Origin: Kiritimatiellota bacterium | GTDB lineage: Bacteria; Verrucomicrobiota; Lentisphaeria; Oligosphaerales; JAADHN01 | Assembly (NCBI GenBank): GCA_013151865.1 | Contig: JAADHN010000176.1 | Coordinates: forward strand, 6,383 to 70,382 | DNA: 64,000 bases | Direction: 5' to 3' | Part shown: piece after piece, positions 44,229 to 54,824 of the stretch | Position numbering within the stretch: position 1 is the stretch's first letter | Layout of the letters: each line of letters starts with the position of its first letter | The notes under the pieces: model-generated | The model's database searches: none | The model's input: the letters and a program-made list of their open reading frames with translations, nothing else | What the model was told of the DNA's origin: nothing | Made by a program: the position numbers and the translations under genes

Positions 44229-47219
44229 ATGCACACTGCTTCCCGGTTGCGGATGTGTTCTCGAGCCGACCTCGGAGCTTTCGGGCTCGTGTTCCTGGCG
44301 GCTTCGGTCGTTGCCGCGGCTCCCCCGATACAGGTCGAGCAGTGGAGTGTCTTGCCGGTCGTTCTGCGGTCCCGGGAAGTTCCACAGAATCCATTCACCG
44401 AAGTGGACCTGCACGCCGTGACCAAGGGACCGGACGGCACGACCCGCACGGTGACCGGGTTCTATGACGGCAATGGCGAGGGCGGTCAGAACGGCGTTAT
44501 CTGGAAACTTCGTTTTTGTCCGGACCTTCCCGGGACTTGGACGTGGACGACCCGTTCGAATCTGCCGGAACTCGACGGTGCAACCGGTCGGTTCGAGTGC
44601 GTGCCGTCGGCCCGTCCGGGACCGGTGATCGCCGCCGGGAGGTCCTTCCGGCACGCAGCCGGCGACCCCGTCTTCCTGATCGGAAACTTCCTGGACGACG
44701 CGGCCCCTCCGCGGCGGCGCTACAGCCACACGCTGTTCAGCGAGAGACTCAGCGACCTGGATCGGCGCGCCATTGTCGAGCGGGCCGCGGGCGTGCACGG
44801 CGCGAACAAGATCAATGTCTACCTTGCCAATCGCGGCGATTACGGGGGCCTGTCCACAACGCCTTGGCTCGGGACCGCCGGCCGGAACGACAAGACCCGT
44901 TTCGACCTGAAGCGCTGGCACATGTTCGAGGATCTCGTGCGAGGGCTGGACCGGCGCGGCATGATCGCCGAGCTGTGGTTTTTTGCCGATGACAGTAATT
45001 TCGGCAAACTCTCGACGGCGGACCGACATCGGCTGATCCGCTACGGCATGGCGCGCCTGGGTGCGTTTCCCAACACGATGTTCGTGCTGTGCCTCGAATG
45101 GCAGGAAGGTTGGTCCCGGGAGATGGTGGCGGCCGACGTGAAGTTCGGCCAGGCGCACAACCCGTGGAAACGCTTGTGGAGCGTGCACGGAGTGAATGGA
45201 AACTTCGCATTTCCGGATCAACCGTGGGTGGATTTCAAGGCCACTCAACCGGGCAACGACATCCGTCCGGTCGCCTGCAACGCCCACACCCGCTACAACG
45301 TCGAGGTGGGGGAAGGGCCTCTGCTGGTGGAAGAACTCGGCCACTCCTCCGCGGCAAACCGGGTTCGCGTCCGGGCCAACGCCTGGGCGGCGTTTTGCGG
45401 CGGGGCCGCCGGCGTCGGCACCGGCGCGGATCTCGACCGGTTACGGACGTTCATCGAAACCCGTCACGTGCCGTTCTGGCGCATGGTGTCCGACAACAGC
45501 ATTGCGAGCCGAGGCTTTGCCCGGCTCGAATACGGTCGCGAAATCGTGGTGTACGTGCCGGCCGGCGTCGGACCGATCCGGATCCTGCTCGCCCCCGGAG
45601 TCTGGCGCGGGGTCTGGTTCAATCCGCGGGACGGCGCATCTCCCGGCCAAGTGGCCGTGCACGAAACGGAGGGTGGAGGGAGACGCCCGTTTTTTCCGCC
45701 TGGCGCCGGCGACTGGGTCCTGCACCTGCGCAACCAGACCCCCGCGCGGAAAGCGACGTCGGACGCCACGCCCCTGGTCCGGAACGGTTGGATCGTTTGG
45801 AACGAACGCGCCGTGCTGGGCTGGGTCCAGCACAACGGTTGGTGGCGACCGGGCCAGCGCCCGAATCTGGCCCGGAACAGCATCGGCGATCCGCACGGCG
45901 ACGTCCGTCCCTGCCGCACGGAGGATTTGGACCAACTGACCGACAGCATGCTCCGCTACGGTTACCCCGGATTCGAACACAACTTCGGTCTCTGGTTCGA
46001 CCGGCGTCGCGATGCGCACGACACGCGGCGACGGAGCGATCCGTTCGTCCGCCCTCCGTTCCTCGAACAGCCTTGGGCGCGCAGCGGTTCCGGTCGGGCC
46101 GCCGACGGACTCAGCCGCTACGATCTCACTCGCTTCAACCCGTGGTACTTCTACCGAATCAAAGCATTTGCGGACCTGTGCGACGCCAAGGGGACTGTGC
46201 TCTTTTACAAGTTCTACATGCAGCACGCTCTGCTCGAACAGCCGTGTCACTACATCGATTTCCCCTGGAAGCCGGGCAACTGCGTCCAACAAACGGGGAT
46301 GCCGGCGCAGATTCCGGCAGCCAATGCCTTTTACGACGTCTCGAATCCGGTCCGCAGACGACTGCACCGTTTGTACATCCGCCACTGCCTCGATGTGCTG
46401 AGCGGCAATCGCAATGTGGTGTTTTTCCCCGCCGAAGAATACACGGGTGGCTTGGGATTCGTGCAATTCATCATCGACACGGTGACCGAGTGGGAGCAGG
46501 AAAACGGCAGAAAGGTGACGCTTGCCGTCGGCGCTACCAAAGACGTGCTGGACCGCGTGCTGTCCGATCCGACCCGGAGCCGGGCCGTGGATGTCCTGGA
46601 TCTCCGCTACTGGTGGTTGCGCAGGGACGGTTCGCTATTTGCCCCGCCTGGAGGAAAACAGGTTCCCGGGCGTGACGTGGAAAACGGGTTCAAGGCCGCG
46701 CGCGAGACCTCCCCGGAAGAGGTCTATCGCAAAATCGGCGACTTTCGGCGGCGTTTCCCGGACAAAGCCATTGTGGACGCCCTCGAGGCGGACCGGGGCA
46801 CGACCTGGGCGTTCTTCATGGCGGGCGGCAGTCGGGGCCAGATTCACTACCCCGGCAAAGCAGACCCGCCACGCTACATTAAACCCGCGGACATGGATAT
46901 CGTCCTTCCTACGTATACCTTTCTGAGGACGTATCTTGCCGAGGCATGGCCGCGTCTGCACATCGCCGAGGTGGCCCGCGCCGTGCCCGGTCCGGTCTGG
47001 TCTCGAGCCGATGACGGACGGACCGTACTGGTTTATACACTGCACGGCGGTAGAGTTCGGCTCGACCTCGGCGCGTTTCCCGGTGCCTTTCGGGTCCGTC
47101 GTTTCGATCCGACCTCGGGGAAACTGACCGATGCCGGCGTCGTGAAAGGCGGACGGGAACTCGATCTGGAATTGCCCCCGAATCGCGACGGCGTCCTGTG
47201 GCTGACGCGCAGCGAGTGA
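44229..47219 (+). CDS. Secreted two-domain glycoside hydrolase (DUF5060/DUF4038-type + DUF6298-like)
   Basis: A 996-residue exported protein. The signal peptide ends near residue 32 (GAFGLVFLAASVVAA). Residues about 33-110 are DUF5060 (VPQNPFTEVDLHAV, LPGTWTWTTRS). Residues about 120-490 form a DUF4038-like TIM barrel (GDPVFLIGNFLDDAA, FVLCLEWQEGW, VEELGHSSAANRVR). From about 515 a second hydrolase-like unit begins (HNGWWRPGQRPNLARNSIGD, YGYPGFEHNFGLWFDRRRDA, FFPAEEYTGG) and a beta-sandwich ends the chain (VRLDLGAFPGAFRVRRFDP). The second unit resembles DUF6298. The start at 44229 follows GGGAG. It leads a tight run of secreted-hydrolase genes, so it probably acts on the same glycan. Confidence 0.78.
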   Translation: MHTASRLRMCSRADLGAFGLVFLAASVVAAAPPIQVEQWSVLPVVLRSREVPQNPFTEVDLHAVTKGPDGTTRTVTGFYDGNGEGGQNGVIWKLRFCPDLPGTWTWTTRSNLPELDGATGRFECVPSARPGPVIAAGRSFRHAAGDPVFLIGNFLDDAAPPRRRYSHTLFSERLSDLDRRAIVERAAGVHGANKINVYLANRGDYGGLSTTPWLGTAGRNDKTRFDLKRWHMFEDLVRGLDRRGMIAELWFFADDSNFGKLSTADRHRLIRYGMARLGAFPNTMFVLCLEWQEGWSREMVAADVKFGQAHNPWKRLWSVHGVNGNFAFPDQPWVDFKATQPGNDIRPVACNAHTRYNVEVGEGPLLVEELGHSSAANRVRVRANAWAAFCGGAAGVGTGADLDRLRTFIETRHVPFWRMVSDNSIASRGFARLEYGREIVVYVPAGVGPIRILLAPGVWRGVWFNPRDGASPGQVAVHETEGGGRRPFFPPGAGDWVLHLRNQTPARKATSDATPLVRNGWIVWNERAVLGWVQHNGWWRPGQRPNLARNSIGDPHGDVRPCRTEDLDQLTDSMLRYGYPGFEHNFGLWFDRRRDAHDTRRRSDPFVRPPFLEQPWARSGSGRAADGLSRYDLTRFNPWYFYRIKAFADLCDAKGTVLFYKFYMQHALLEQPCHYIDFPWKPGNCVQQTGMPAQIPAANAFYDVSNPVRRRLHRLYIRHCLDVLSGNRNVVFFPAEEYTGGLGFVQFIIDTVTEWEQENGRKVTLAVGATKDVLDRVLSDPTRSRAVDVLDLRYWWLRRDGSLFAPPGGKQVPGRDVENGFKAARETSPEEVYRKIGDFRRRFPDKAIVDALEADRGTTWAFFMAGGSRGQIHYPGKADPPRYIKPADMDIVLPTYTFLRTYLAEAWPRLHIAEVARAVPGPVWSRADDGRTVLVYTLHGGRVRLDLGAFPGAFRVRRFDPTSGKLTDAGVVKGGRELDLELPPNRDGVLWLTRSE

Positions 47220-47330
47220 AGTGAGGCGTGGGGACCGGTCCGGTGACACGGAATCGACATTCCCGGAAAGGCCCCCCGAGTGATTCTACCGGCGAGCCCG
47301 GCGAAGTGGCAGCGGTCCGAGGAGACGATC

Positions 47331-48758
47331 ATGCCTGGCAGATCTTGCCGAACCCTCACTTCCACGTTGCTGCCCATGGTCGCGGCCATGGCAGCCCCGG
47401 ATACCGGCGCGGCGATTCAGTCCAGTTGGATCGACCCCGGCCGCATCATGGTGATCTACAACACCTCCCGGATGGACAGCGTCGATCCGGGCGAACCCGA
47501 CAGCTTTTCCCGCGATATCGCTGCCTGGTACATGAAGCGATACGGCATGCCCACGACCCACCTGTTCGGCTTCGACATGGGGACCCGGGTACGCTGGGAC
47601 AATCCGGGCGCGTTCGATTTCCTGCAGGCTGTCGCGGACTACATCGCACGCCATGACATCCAGATTGTCCTGATGGCGCCCGGCACGCCGATGATCGTCC
47701 GCGATCTGAACAACAAACACAACTTGGCTCTGGACAGCCTGGCCGGCCATGCGTTGTGGTTCGCGCACGTCAAACAAGAAGCCCCGACTTGTTCTTCCGC
47801 CAAATCCGTCGGGCCGGAAGACTCGAACCTTTATTTTCCCTATCTCGACATGGGCGACGGGGCGAGTCCGTTCGTTGTGCGAACCAATGATGCGCGGCGC
47901 TGGTGCCCGGAGGGCGGCAACCTGCTGCCCTTCAACCGGCAATGGTACGACACCTTAAGGCGCGACCTGCGCGGCCATCCATCGGTGCGGCCGTATGGCC
48001 GTATCGGGTTGCCGTATTACCCCGAGGCGTATCCCGACAAGGCGCCGGAAATGCAGGTCCCGCTCGAGAACTCGCGATTCGTCAAGACGCTGGTCAACGG
48101 CGGCCTGACCGCGACGACCTCCATCGAGGCGTTCAATGCCCAATCGCGCCGCTGTCTGCTGTTTTTCGGCCGCGAGGGCAACACCGCCTCCTTTATCGAC
48201 GTCGAATCGAGCCTGTGCGAGGCCATGGCGCAGGACGCGATGAGCCTGGGGGTCGACAGCGCCCGCATTGTCCGGGTGAAATCCGCCAGGGGCTGGACGC
48301 GTGGCAGTTGTCTGCCCGAGCCGACCTGGGACTACACCGCGGCCCAATTCATGCGAGGGAGCATTTCTCCGAAACTCAATCCGCTGGTTTTCGCCGCCGG
48401 GGGCATTAACAACACGAAGGAGGATTCGGCCCCCTGGCCCAACAGTCTCGACGTGCAACCCGGGTTGGTCGCGTCGGTTTCGGTCAGCAATGGCAGGAGT
48501 TTTGCCGGTTCACTGCTTAAACGAGGGGCGACGACCATCGTCGTGAACATCCAGCACCCGCAAAACGCGCGGCTCCACGCTTGGCTCAGTGTCTTTCGAC
48601 AATTGGTCGCCGGCGCGACCGTGACCGAGGCGATGATTACCAGCGGCGGCTCGGAACGGGGGGGCTATGTGACCGGCAGCATCTGGGGCGATCCGCTGTA
48701 TGCGCCGTTCGGGCACAACAAGTCCAAGCCCTATTGGTTTACGGGCGGCGCCCGGTAG
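47331..48758 (+). CDS. TIGR03790-like exported protein
   Basis: A 475-residue protein with an N-terminal signal-like segment (TLLPMVAAMAAPDTGAA). Conserved-looking blocks are RIMVIYNTSRMDS, YIARHDIQIVLMAPGTP, IGLPYYPEAYPDKAP, RCLLFFGREGNT and near the C-terminus TIVVNIQHPQNAR and GSIWGDPLYAPFG. The ending GDPLY.PFG fits the TIGR03790 family, which has no known function. The start at 47331 follows GAGGAGAC. It lies 111 bp after the two-domain hydrolase and 72 bp before the GH127 gene, so it is probably co-expressed. A peptidase-like fold has been suggested for similar proteins; not assignable here. Confidence 0.6.
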   Translation: MPGRSCRTLTSTLLPMVAAMAAPDTGAAIQSSWIDPGRIMVIYNTSRMDSVDPGEPDSFSRDIAAWYMKRYGMPTTHLFGFDMGTRVRWDNPGAFDFLQAVADYIARHDIQIVLMAPGTPMIVRDLNNKHNLALDSLAGHALWFAHVKQEAPTCSSAKSVGPEDSNLYFPYLDMGDGASPFVVRTNDARRWCPEGGNLLPFNRQWYDTLRRDLRGHPSVRPYGRIGLPYYPEAYPDKAPEMQVPLENSRFVKTLVNGGLTATTSIEAFNAQSRRCLLFFGREGNTASFIDVESSLCEAMAQDAMSLGVDSARIVRVKSARGWTRGSCLPEPTWDYTAAQFMRGSISPKLNPLVFAAGGINNTKEDSAPWPNSLDVQPGLVASVSVSNGRSFAGSLLKRGATTIVVNIQHPQNARLHAWLSVFRQLVAGATVTEAMITSGGSERGGYVTGSIWGDPLYAPFGHNKSKPYWFTGGAR

Positions 48759-48830
48759 GAGCAACGTTGGCCGCTTGCGAAGCGTAAGCGTCCGGGCATT
48801 GTCAAGCCTCAAACATGGAGAGGTCGTACC

Positions 48831-50843
48831 ATGACGAAGAACGAAGCTGTGCGCCCGCATGCCGCCCTCAACCTGTTGCCGATGGATGCCGCGCGTTGGA
48901 CGGAAGGGTTCTGGGCCCAGCGGTTCGAACTCTGCCATCGGACCGTGATCCCGAAGATGAAGGAAGCGCTCGAGCATCCCCGGAACAGCGCTTGGCTCGG
49001 CAACTTTCGTATTGCGGCCGGGCTCGAAGAAGGCCAGCACCGCGGGACCAACTGGAGCGACGGCGATTGCTACAAGTGGATCGAAGCCATGGCCCACGTG
49101 TACGCCGTCACCAAAGACCCGGCCCTCGACCGGGAAATGGACTTCTGGATCGACCTGATCGCCCAATCCCAGGAAGACGACGGCTACATTTGTACGCAAG
49201 TGCAATTGGACCCGGAAAAAAAGCGTTGGGGTCTGCGGATCTACCACGAACTTTACAACATGGGGCACCTGATGACCGCGGCGGCCGTCCACTGCCGTGC
49301 CACGGGCAAGGAAACCTTCGTTGCCGTCGCACGGAAGCTGGCCGATTACCTGTGCGACGTTTTCGGGCCGCGGCCTGAAAAGCTGGCGCACTTCGGCTGG
49401 AACCCGTCGAATATCATGGGCCTTGTGGATCTCTACCACGTCACGAACGAACCTCGCTATCTGGAACTGGCCGGGATCTTTGTGGACATGCGCGGGTCCG
49501 CGCCAACCCCACGCAATGCCGAGAACACGATCTGGGCCCACGACCCGCCCACCGGCGACCAGAATCAAGACCGCACACCGCTGCGCCGGGAAACCGAAGC
49601 GGTGGGTCACGCGGTCACGGCTGCCTACCTGTGGTGCGGCGCGGCCGACATCGTTGCGGAGACCGGCGAGCGGGAGCTGATGGCCGCACTCGAGCGTATC
49701 TGGGCAAACATGGTCGGCAAGAAAATGTACATCACGGGGGCCATCGGGGTCTACCACCTGGGTGTGTCCTCGCGCAGCGACAAAGTCCACGAGGCTTTCG
49801 GCCACCAATACGAGTTGCCGAACCGCACTGCCTACAACGAAACGTGCGCCAATATCGCCAACGCCATGTGGAACCGCCGTATGCTCTCCCTGACCGGGGA
49901 CGCGAAGTATGCGGAGGTGATGGAGCGGGTGCTGTACAACAGCGCGCTCTCAGGCATGAGCGTGGATGGGACCCGCTTCTGCTACACCAACCCACTGGCG
50001 CGAAACGCGGGCGGTCCATTGCTCAGCAATGACTCCGCCGAGCGCTGGTTCCTGTTTTCTTGTTACTGTTGCCCGCCCCAAGTCGCACGCACTCTCGCAA
50101 GCGTGCATGAGTGGATCTGCAACACGTCGGCCGAGACACTGTGGCTGCATCTTTACGGCAGCAGCACGGTTAACGCCCACGTGCCCGAAGTCGGCCCTGT
50201 AACGTTGGTTCAGCGCACCGATTACCCCTGGGACGGTCATGTTGCCGTGACGGTCGAGGAAGCTCCGGGGTCCCGGTTCACAATCATGCTGCGCATTCCG
50301 GCCTGGGCCGAGGGTGCGGCCGTGGCGGTCAACGGCGAGGACGCGGGGCTTGCGGTCGAGCCCGGCGCCTACCTCCCACTCGAACGCCGGTGGCGGGGCG
50401 GGGATGTGATCGAGTTGTCTCTGCCCATGCGCGTACGCTACACACTCGGGCATCCCTTGGTCGAGGAAACGCAAAACATGGTCGCGGTTATGCGCGGCCC
50501 GATTGTCTACTGCCTCGAGTCCGTCGATCTTCCGGAAGGAATTCCACTGCATGAGGTCCGTCTGTTGACGGCTTGCGACCTGACCCCGCGGTACGATGCC
50601 GATTTGCTCGGTGGGGTCGTCGTGTTGGAGGGGCACGCCCGGCGATGCCCACAACCCGAATGGACGGACCGATTGCTCTACGCGGAACTTACGCAGGCGC
50701 CGGCCGCGGACGTGCCGGTGCGCCTTGTGCCGTACTTCAGTTGGCTCAACCGAGGACAGCACAGCATGCGCGTCTGGCTGCCGTTCTCGGATTGCGGCGG
50801 GCGGGACAGCCGAACGTCCCAAGGCGCGCCTCGCGATTCGTAA
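48831..50843 (+). CDS. GH127 beta-L-arabinofuranosidase-like enzyme
   Basis: A 670-residue enzyme of the GH127 (DUF1680) family, which removes beta-L-arabinofuranose through a zinc-bound Cys nucleophile. The catalytic set is complete: Glu337 and Cys339 in YNETCANIAN, and Cys413-Cys414 in CYCCPPQ, matching the Glu, Cys, Cys, Cys site of HypBA1. The (alpha/alpha)6 barrel shows WSDGDCYKWIEAMAHVYA and HELYNMGHLMTAA; C-terminal beta-sandwiches follow. No signal peptide is seen, so it acts inside the cell or by another export route. The start at 48831 has GGAGAGG upstream. It is 20 bp before the next gene, so co-transcribed. The substrate may be another L-sugar. Confidence 0.93.
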   Translation: MTKNEAVRPHAALNLLPMDAARWTEGFWAQRFELCHRTVIPKMKEALEHPRNSAWLGNFRIAAGLEEGQHRGTNWSDGDCYKWIEAMAHVYAVTKDPALDREMDFWIDLIAQSQEDDGYICTQVQLDPEKKRWGLRIYHELYNMGHLMTAAAVHCRATGKETFVAVARKLADYLCDVFGPRPEKLAHFGWNPSNIMGLVDLYHVTNEPRYLELAGIFVDMRGSAPTPRNAENTIWAHDPPTGDQNQDRTPLRRETEAVGHAVTAAYLWCGAADIVAETGERELMAALERIWANMVGKKMYITGAIGVYHLGVSSRSDKVHEAFGHQYELPNRTAYNETCANIANAMWNRRMLSLTGDAKYAEVMERVLYNSALSGMSVDGTRFCYTNPLARNAGGPLLSNDSAERWFLFSCYCCPPQVARTLASVHEWICNTSAETLWLHLYGSSTVNAHVPEVGPVTLVQRTDYPWDGHVAVTVEEAPGSRFTIMLRIPAWAEGAAVAVNGEDAGLAVEPGAYLPLERRWRGGDVIELSLPMRVRYTLGHPLVEETQNMVAVMRGPIVYCLESVDLPEGIPLHEVRLLTACDLTPRYDADLLGGVVVLEGHARRCPQPEWTDRLLYAELTQAPAADVPVRLVPYFSWLNRGQHSMRVWLPFSDCGGRDSRTSQGAPRDS

Positions 50844-50863
50844 CCACAGGGCGCCCTGTACCC

Positions 50864-53800
50864 ATGAAATCTTCGAACTCTCCGGTTTGGCGAACCTGCA
50901 TCTCGCTGGCGAGCCTGGCGGCGCTGGCCGCGTACGCTCCATCCGTGCTCCGGGCCGACGTCACGGTCGACGGTATCGGCGTGTTCCCGCTCAGCGAACA
51001 GACATGGCGCAGCCGGGTGATGATCTACCCGGAAAAAGTGACGGACCAGGACCGCGTCTGGTCCGGGCCGGATTTTTTCACCTTCGAATACGGCGAGCCC
51101 TGCGCCTTCCGCAACAGAGACTTCGTCAAGGACTACGGCTACCACGGAGGCGGCGACTACCGAATCGAGGATGGCAAGATGGTGTTCACCGTCGGCGCCA
51201 AGGCGTTCCACTTCGGCTTCGGTGGGACCCATGGTGACCTCGAGCGCCCTTCCAACCGCTTCGGAGTATGCTGGGGACCGAACCTGAAGGACCGATACCG
51301 GCTCCGCATGGTCCTCGAACAGGACCGCCCGACGACGTGGTACTTCGGCCTCGAGTCGGAACGAAAAGGCGGCCTGCGCCGCAGCCGTAAGACCTTCCAG
51401 GTACCCGGCAAAGGCCGGCGAGTCTTCGAAACGGACCTCGGGTTCGTGCGCAACCTCTGGCCGCGAAAACGCAACATCGGCATCCGCTTCGATTGCGCGA
51501 CTCCCGGGGCCACGGTGCGCCTCGAGTCCATCAAGATCGCTCCGTCCTCCGCCAACCTGTATTTCCGCAAAGGCTTCGAAATCTCCGAAGCCCCGGTTCT
51601 GGCGCATGCCACCTTTCAAGTCACCCCCGTGTACGACCTGTACGTGAATGGCCGGAAGGTGGATGCGGGGACCCGCTTTTACGCGACGAGTACGGCCCTG
51701 CAGAAGACCGTTGACCTGCGGCCCTATCTCCGGCAAGGCCGGAACGTCATTGCCTTTCGCAGCGAGTTCTTCAACTGGCTGGGCCCGTCCAGCGCGAATT
51801 GGCGTTTCGAAGGCGTCGCCGTGGACCGCCAGGGAAAGGTGACCCGTATTCTGGGTGACGCGGACTGGAAATGCAGCCTGTCGGCGGCTCCGGATTGGAT
51901 GGCGCCGGAGTATGACGACAGCAATTGGAAAAAGCCCCGGCTCTTACCCTACTCCAATCGCCTGGACCGGGTCAAGACGCTGGTAAGCAGCGGCATGAAC
52001 CCCAGGCACATGGGCCTGCTCGACGTCTCGGTGATGAATCAGCGTTATCCCGTGTTCGAGGACGGCAGCCCGCCGCTCTTTCGCGTGCGCCTGCCTGCCG
52101 GCGTCAAAGGAAAATGCGCGCCGCTGGTCGAGGTGTTCAGGGCTGGAACCGACGAGCGTGTCGAGGTCGCGCGGGGTACGCAAACGGGGGAAGATGCGGA
52201 CTTCGTCGCCTATCGCGTGACCTTGAGCACCCGGGAAGTCGGGCCCTATCGCCTGATCTGGAAACTCGTGGACGAAAACGGGGAAGTAGTGGAAACGCGT
52301 CGCGAGGAAATGGTGATCGTCGGCCCCATTCCCCAGGAACGAGTCCCGCTGGCCACCTTCGAGGAGGAACTCGGCGAGCGCCTGGAACTCGTGCGCCGAA
52401 TCGACTGTGCAAAGCCGTTGAGCGACCCGAAGAGTTTCATCGACCACAGCGGCATGTACCAGCGACCCGCCATCAACAAGAGCCGCGTGGTGCGGACGAA
52501 CGGTTTGGCCTATCGCGAAACCGGCGGAGACGCGTTCGACTACTTCGGCTACGCCCTGCGCCTCGAACAGCGGGGCGAACCATACCTGGTCGAGGTCACC
52601 GTGCCCGACGACCAGGACCGGTACATCTATTCGTGCGTGGTGGAACTCCATCCGGTGCGCTACCGGAACAACTCGCCGCGCAAAGCAGTCATCAGCGCCA
52701 CGGGAAGCAGCCTGACGGGCGGACGCTTCCCTCTCACCCACGGAACGCGGAAGATTCGCTACATTTATTTCCCGGGCAGCGAGACGGCGGCCGTGATGGT
52801 GATGAACGGCCGCCGGGACAGCCGCGCGGCCGCCTGCGCCATCAACATCTATCGTGTCCGCGGCGGGCTCCCCGCGCTCGATGTGCCCGACACGCAACGT
52901 TTGCTCGGCACGCACAACGAACGCCTCTCGGTGATGGCGCGAACCTTGAGTTGCGAGAACCCCGTGGAAAACGACCGCATCCTGCAGCTCAACGAACACC
53001 GAGACGGATGGTATCATTGGTACCGCATGTTCGAGCGCAAGATTCGTCTCCTGCGTTTCCAGGGACGTAACATGACGGTCGAGGGCCTGTTCATGTACAC
53101 CCGCGCGGAATACCCGTCTCTGCGGAATTCGCCGGGAGCCGCGAGCCAAGATTTCGACCCGGCATACCTCGGCTTCAAGATGTACGAATACAACAGAATC
53201 CACTGCCTCGTCGGATTCGAGTACATGTGCAACCAGGCCATGCTCGTGGCGAATGTGGATACGGTCAGCGACCGGCGCATGTGGCAGGGCGAGCCGTCCC
53301 TGCAGCACGTGGACCGCTACGGCCGCCAACTCGCCTGCATGTACAATGCCGGCGTCAATTTCCTGCACCCGACCGTCGAGAAGTACTTCATGGACGTGGT
53401 GCGGGAAATCCGCGACCGGTACAGCGGCTGCAAGGCCGTCGTCGGCATGGAGATGGTGGTGAGCAACTGGTATGCGCCCGGGTTCGGAATGCGCGGCTTC
53501 CTCGACCTGCTGCCCATCGAGATCGGCTACAGCGATTACACCGTGGGGCTTTTCGAGCGGGAAACGGGCATCCGCCTGTCCGTTGCCGGCAGCGGTCCGG
53601 AGCGCTTCGCGCAACGGTACAGTTTGCTGACCGGCAAGCACAAAGCGACATGGCTGGCCTGGCGTGCCGCGAAGCTCCGGCAATTCGTGCAACGTATGTC
53701 CAACACGCTGCGCTCCGGCGAGAATCCGTGGCAATTGTACATCTACCCCACTTTCAAGCACCAGCAGATCGACCAAATGCCCTGGCTGGACAGTCCGGCC

Positions 53801-54742
53801 GCCAACCGCGAGGCCTGCGTCTCCGGCCTCGAATCGTTCCTGCGTCAGAGCGGCTTCCCGCTCGAACTGTATGAGAACGACCCGAACATCCGCCTGGTGG
53901 CCCCCCTGGTCACCGTCGGCTTCAAAAGCCGGACCGCGGCCGAGCACCTGCTGGATCATTACGCCTGGGACACGAATCCCGGGACACTGGCAGGCGTGCA
54001 GAAACTCGGGAGCTTTTTCATCAACACGGCCCTCGACGAGGTGGACTGCCCGGCGACCAAGGCCCCGGCCTGGCCCTGGCGGGGCACCTCGCGCGGCGTG
54101 TTCGTGGCCCGCGGCGCGGGCGAGAACGCCATGACCGATTTCGTCAACGTACTGGCCTCCACGACGCCCCAACTCATCATCACCCAGTGGATGGACTGCA
54201 ACATGGAGACCGGGGCCGGCGCGCAACTGCGCCGCCTGGCCCGGGAGTTCTACGTCACGCCGCAGGCGGATTTCAGCCCCCTGCCCGCCGGCCGGGCGCA
54301 CGGGGTCACCGCCCAAACCGCGCCGCGCGAGACGGGCGGCATCTTTCTGCGGCTGGTCAACAACTCGCCCTACGCCTCCACCGGCACGATCAAGGCCGCC
54401 GGCGCCGTACGCGACCTGGTGTACGAGACTCTTCTCCCGGCCGTGGCCGGCCGGACGCACCGGCTCACCCTGCTCCCCAACGACATCCGCACCTTCGCCC
54501 TGCCCGGCGCCCGCCGCGAAGGCCTGCAATGTCGCTTCTCATTCGCGCCTGAAATCGCCGAGAAACTGTTCAATCGCGCCGCGACCGTTCTGGACCGCGC
54601 CACCCTGCCGCCCCACAAGGCCCGCCAGCTCCTCGAAGCGCGCGCCTCGCAAGACGCGTTCGCCGTGTACAGCCTGCTCGTCGATTACGAAGTGCTCGAC
54701 CGCACGCGCACGGCCCTGAAACAACCCGTGCCCTGGCCGTGA
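50864..54742 (+). CDS. Secreted 1292-residue glycoside-hydrolase-like protein, unknown specificity
   Basis: An exported protein; signal peptide residues 1-33 (ISLASLAALAAYAPSVLRA). Residues about 60-240 are a beta-sandwich (WSGPDFFTFEYGEPCAF). Residues about 245-360 are a jelly roll of the kind before rhamnosidases and GH2 enzymes (YDLYVNGRKVDAG, TALQKTVDLRPYLRQGRN, DWMAPEYDDSNWKKP). Residues about 640-1120 look like a TIM-barrel domain (RNMTVEGLFMYTRAEY, GCKAVVGMEMVVSNWYAPG, NPWQLYIYPTFKHQ). The C-terminal helical tail is Arg/Ala-rich. The start follows the GH127 stop by 20 bp. It probably helps cut the same glycan as its operon partners. No catalytic pair can be named. Confidence 0.65.
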   Translation: MKSSNSPVWRTCISLASLAALAAYAPSVLRADVTVDGIGVFPLSEQTWRSRVMIYPEKVTDQDRVWSGPDFFTFEYGEPCAFRNRDFVKDYGYHGGGDYRIEDGKMVFTVGAKAFHFGFGGTHGDLERPSNRFGVCWGPNLKDRYRLRMVLEQDRPTTWYFGLESERKGGLRRSRKTFQVPGKGRRVFETDLGFVRNLWPRKRNIGIRFDCATPGATVRLESIKIAPSSANLYFRKGFEISEAPVLAHATFQVTPVYDLYVNGRKVDAGTRFYATSTALQKTVDLRPYLRQGRNVIAFRSEFFNWLGPSSANWRFEGVAVDRQGKVTRILGDADWKCSLSAAPDWMAPEYDDSNWKKPRLLPYSNRLDRVKTLVSSGMNPRHMGLLDVSVMNQRYPVFEDGSPPLFRVRLPAGVKGKCAPLVEVFRAGTDERVEVARGTQTGEDADFVAYRVTLSTREVGPYRLIWKLVDENGEVVETRREEMVIVGPIPQERVPLATFEEELGERLELVRRIDCAKPLSDPKSFIDHSGMYQRPAINKSRVVRTNGLAYRETGGDAFDYFGYALRLEQRGEPYLVEVTVPDDQDRYIYSCVVELHPVRYRNNSPRKAVISATGSSLTGGRFPLTHGTRKIRYIYFPGSETAAVMVMNGRRDSRAAACAINIYRVRGGLPALDVPDTQRLLGTHNERLSVMARTLSCENPVENDRILQLNEHRDGWYHWYRMFERKIRLLRFQGRNMTVEGLFMYTRAEYPSLRNSPGAASQDFDPAYLGFKMYEYNRIHCLVGFEYMCNQAMLVANVDTVSDRRMWQGEPSLQHVDRYGRQLACMYNAGVNFLHPTVEKYFMDVVREIRDRYSGCKAVVGMEMVVSNWYAPGFGMRGFLDLLPIEIGYSDYTVGLFERETGIRLSVAGSGPERFAQRYSLLTGKHKATWLAWRAAKLRQFVQRMSNTLRSGENPWQLYIYPTFKHQQIDQMPWLDSPAANREACVSGLESFLRQSGFPLELYENDPNIRLVAPLVTVGFKSRTAAEHLLDHYAWDTNPGTLAGVQKLGSFFINTALDEVDCPATKAPAWPWRGTSRGVFVARGAGENAMTDFVNVLASTTPQLIITQWMDCNMETGAGAQLRRLAREFYVTPQADFSPLPAGRAHGVTAQTAPRETGGIFLRLVNNSPYASTGTIKAAGAVRDLVYETLLPAVAGRTHRLTLLPNDIRTFALPGARREGLQCRFSFAPEIAEKLFNRAATVLDRATLPPHKARQLLEARASQDAFAVYSLLVDYEVLDRTRTALKQPVPWP

Positions 54743-54824
54743 TACCGGAGCTGGGAGGATCGCGAAACAGCGCCGCCGCGCGCCAACGGCGCTGGAGACC
54801 GGATATCGAGCCGGAGAATAATTG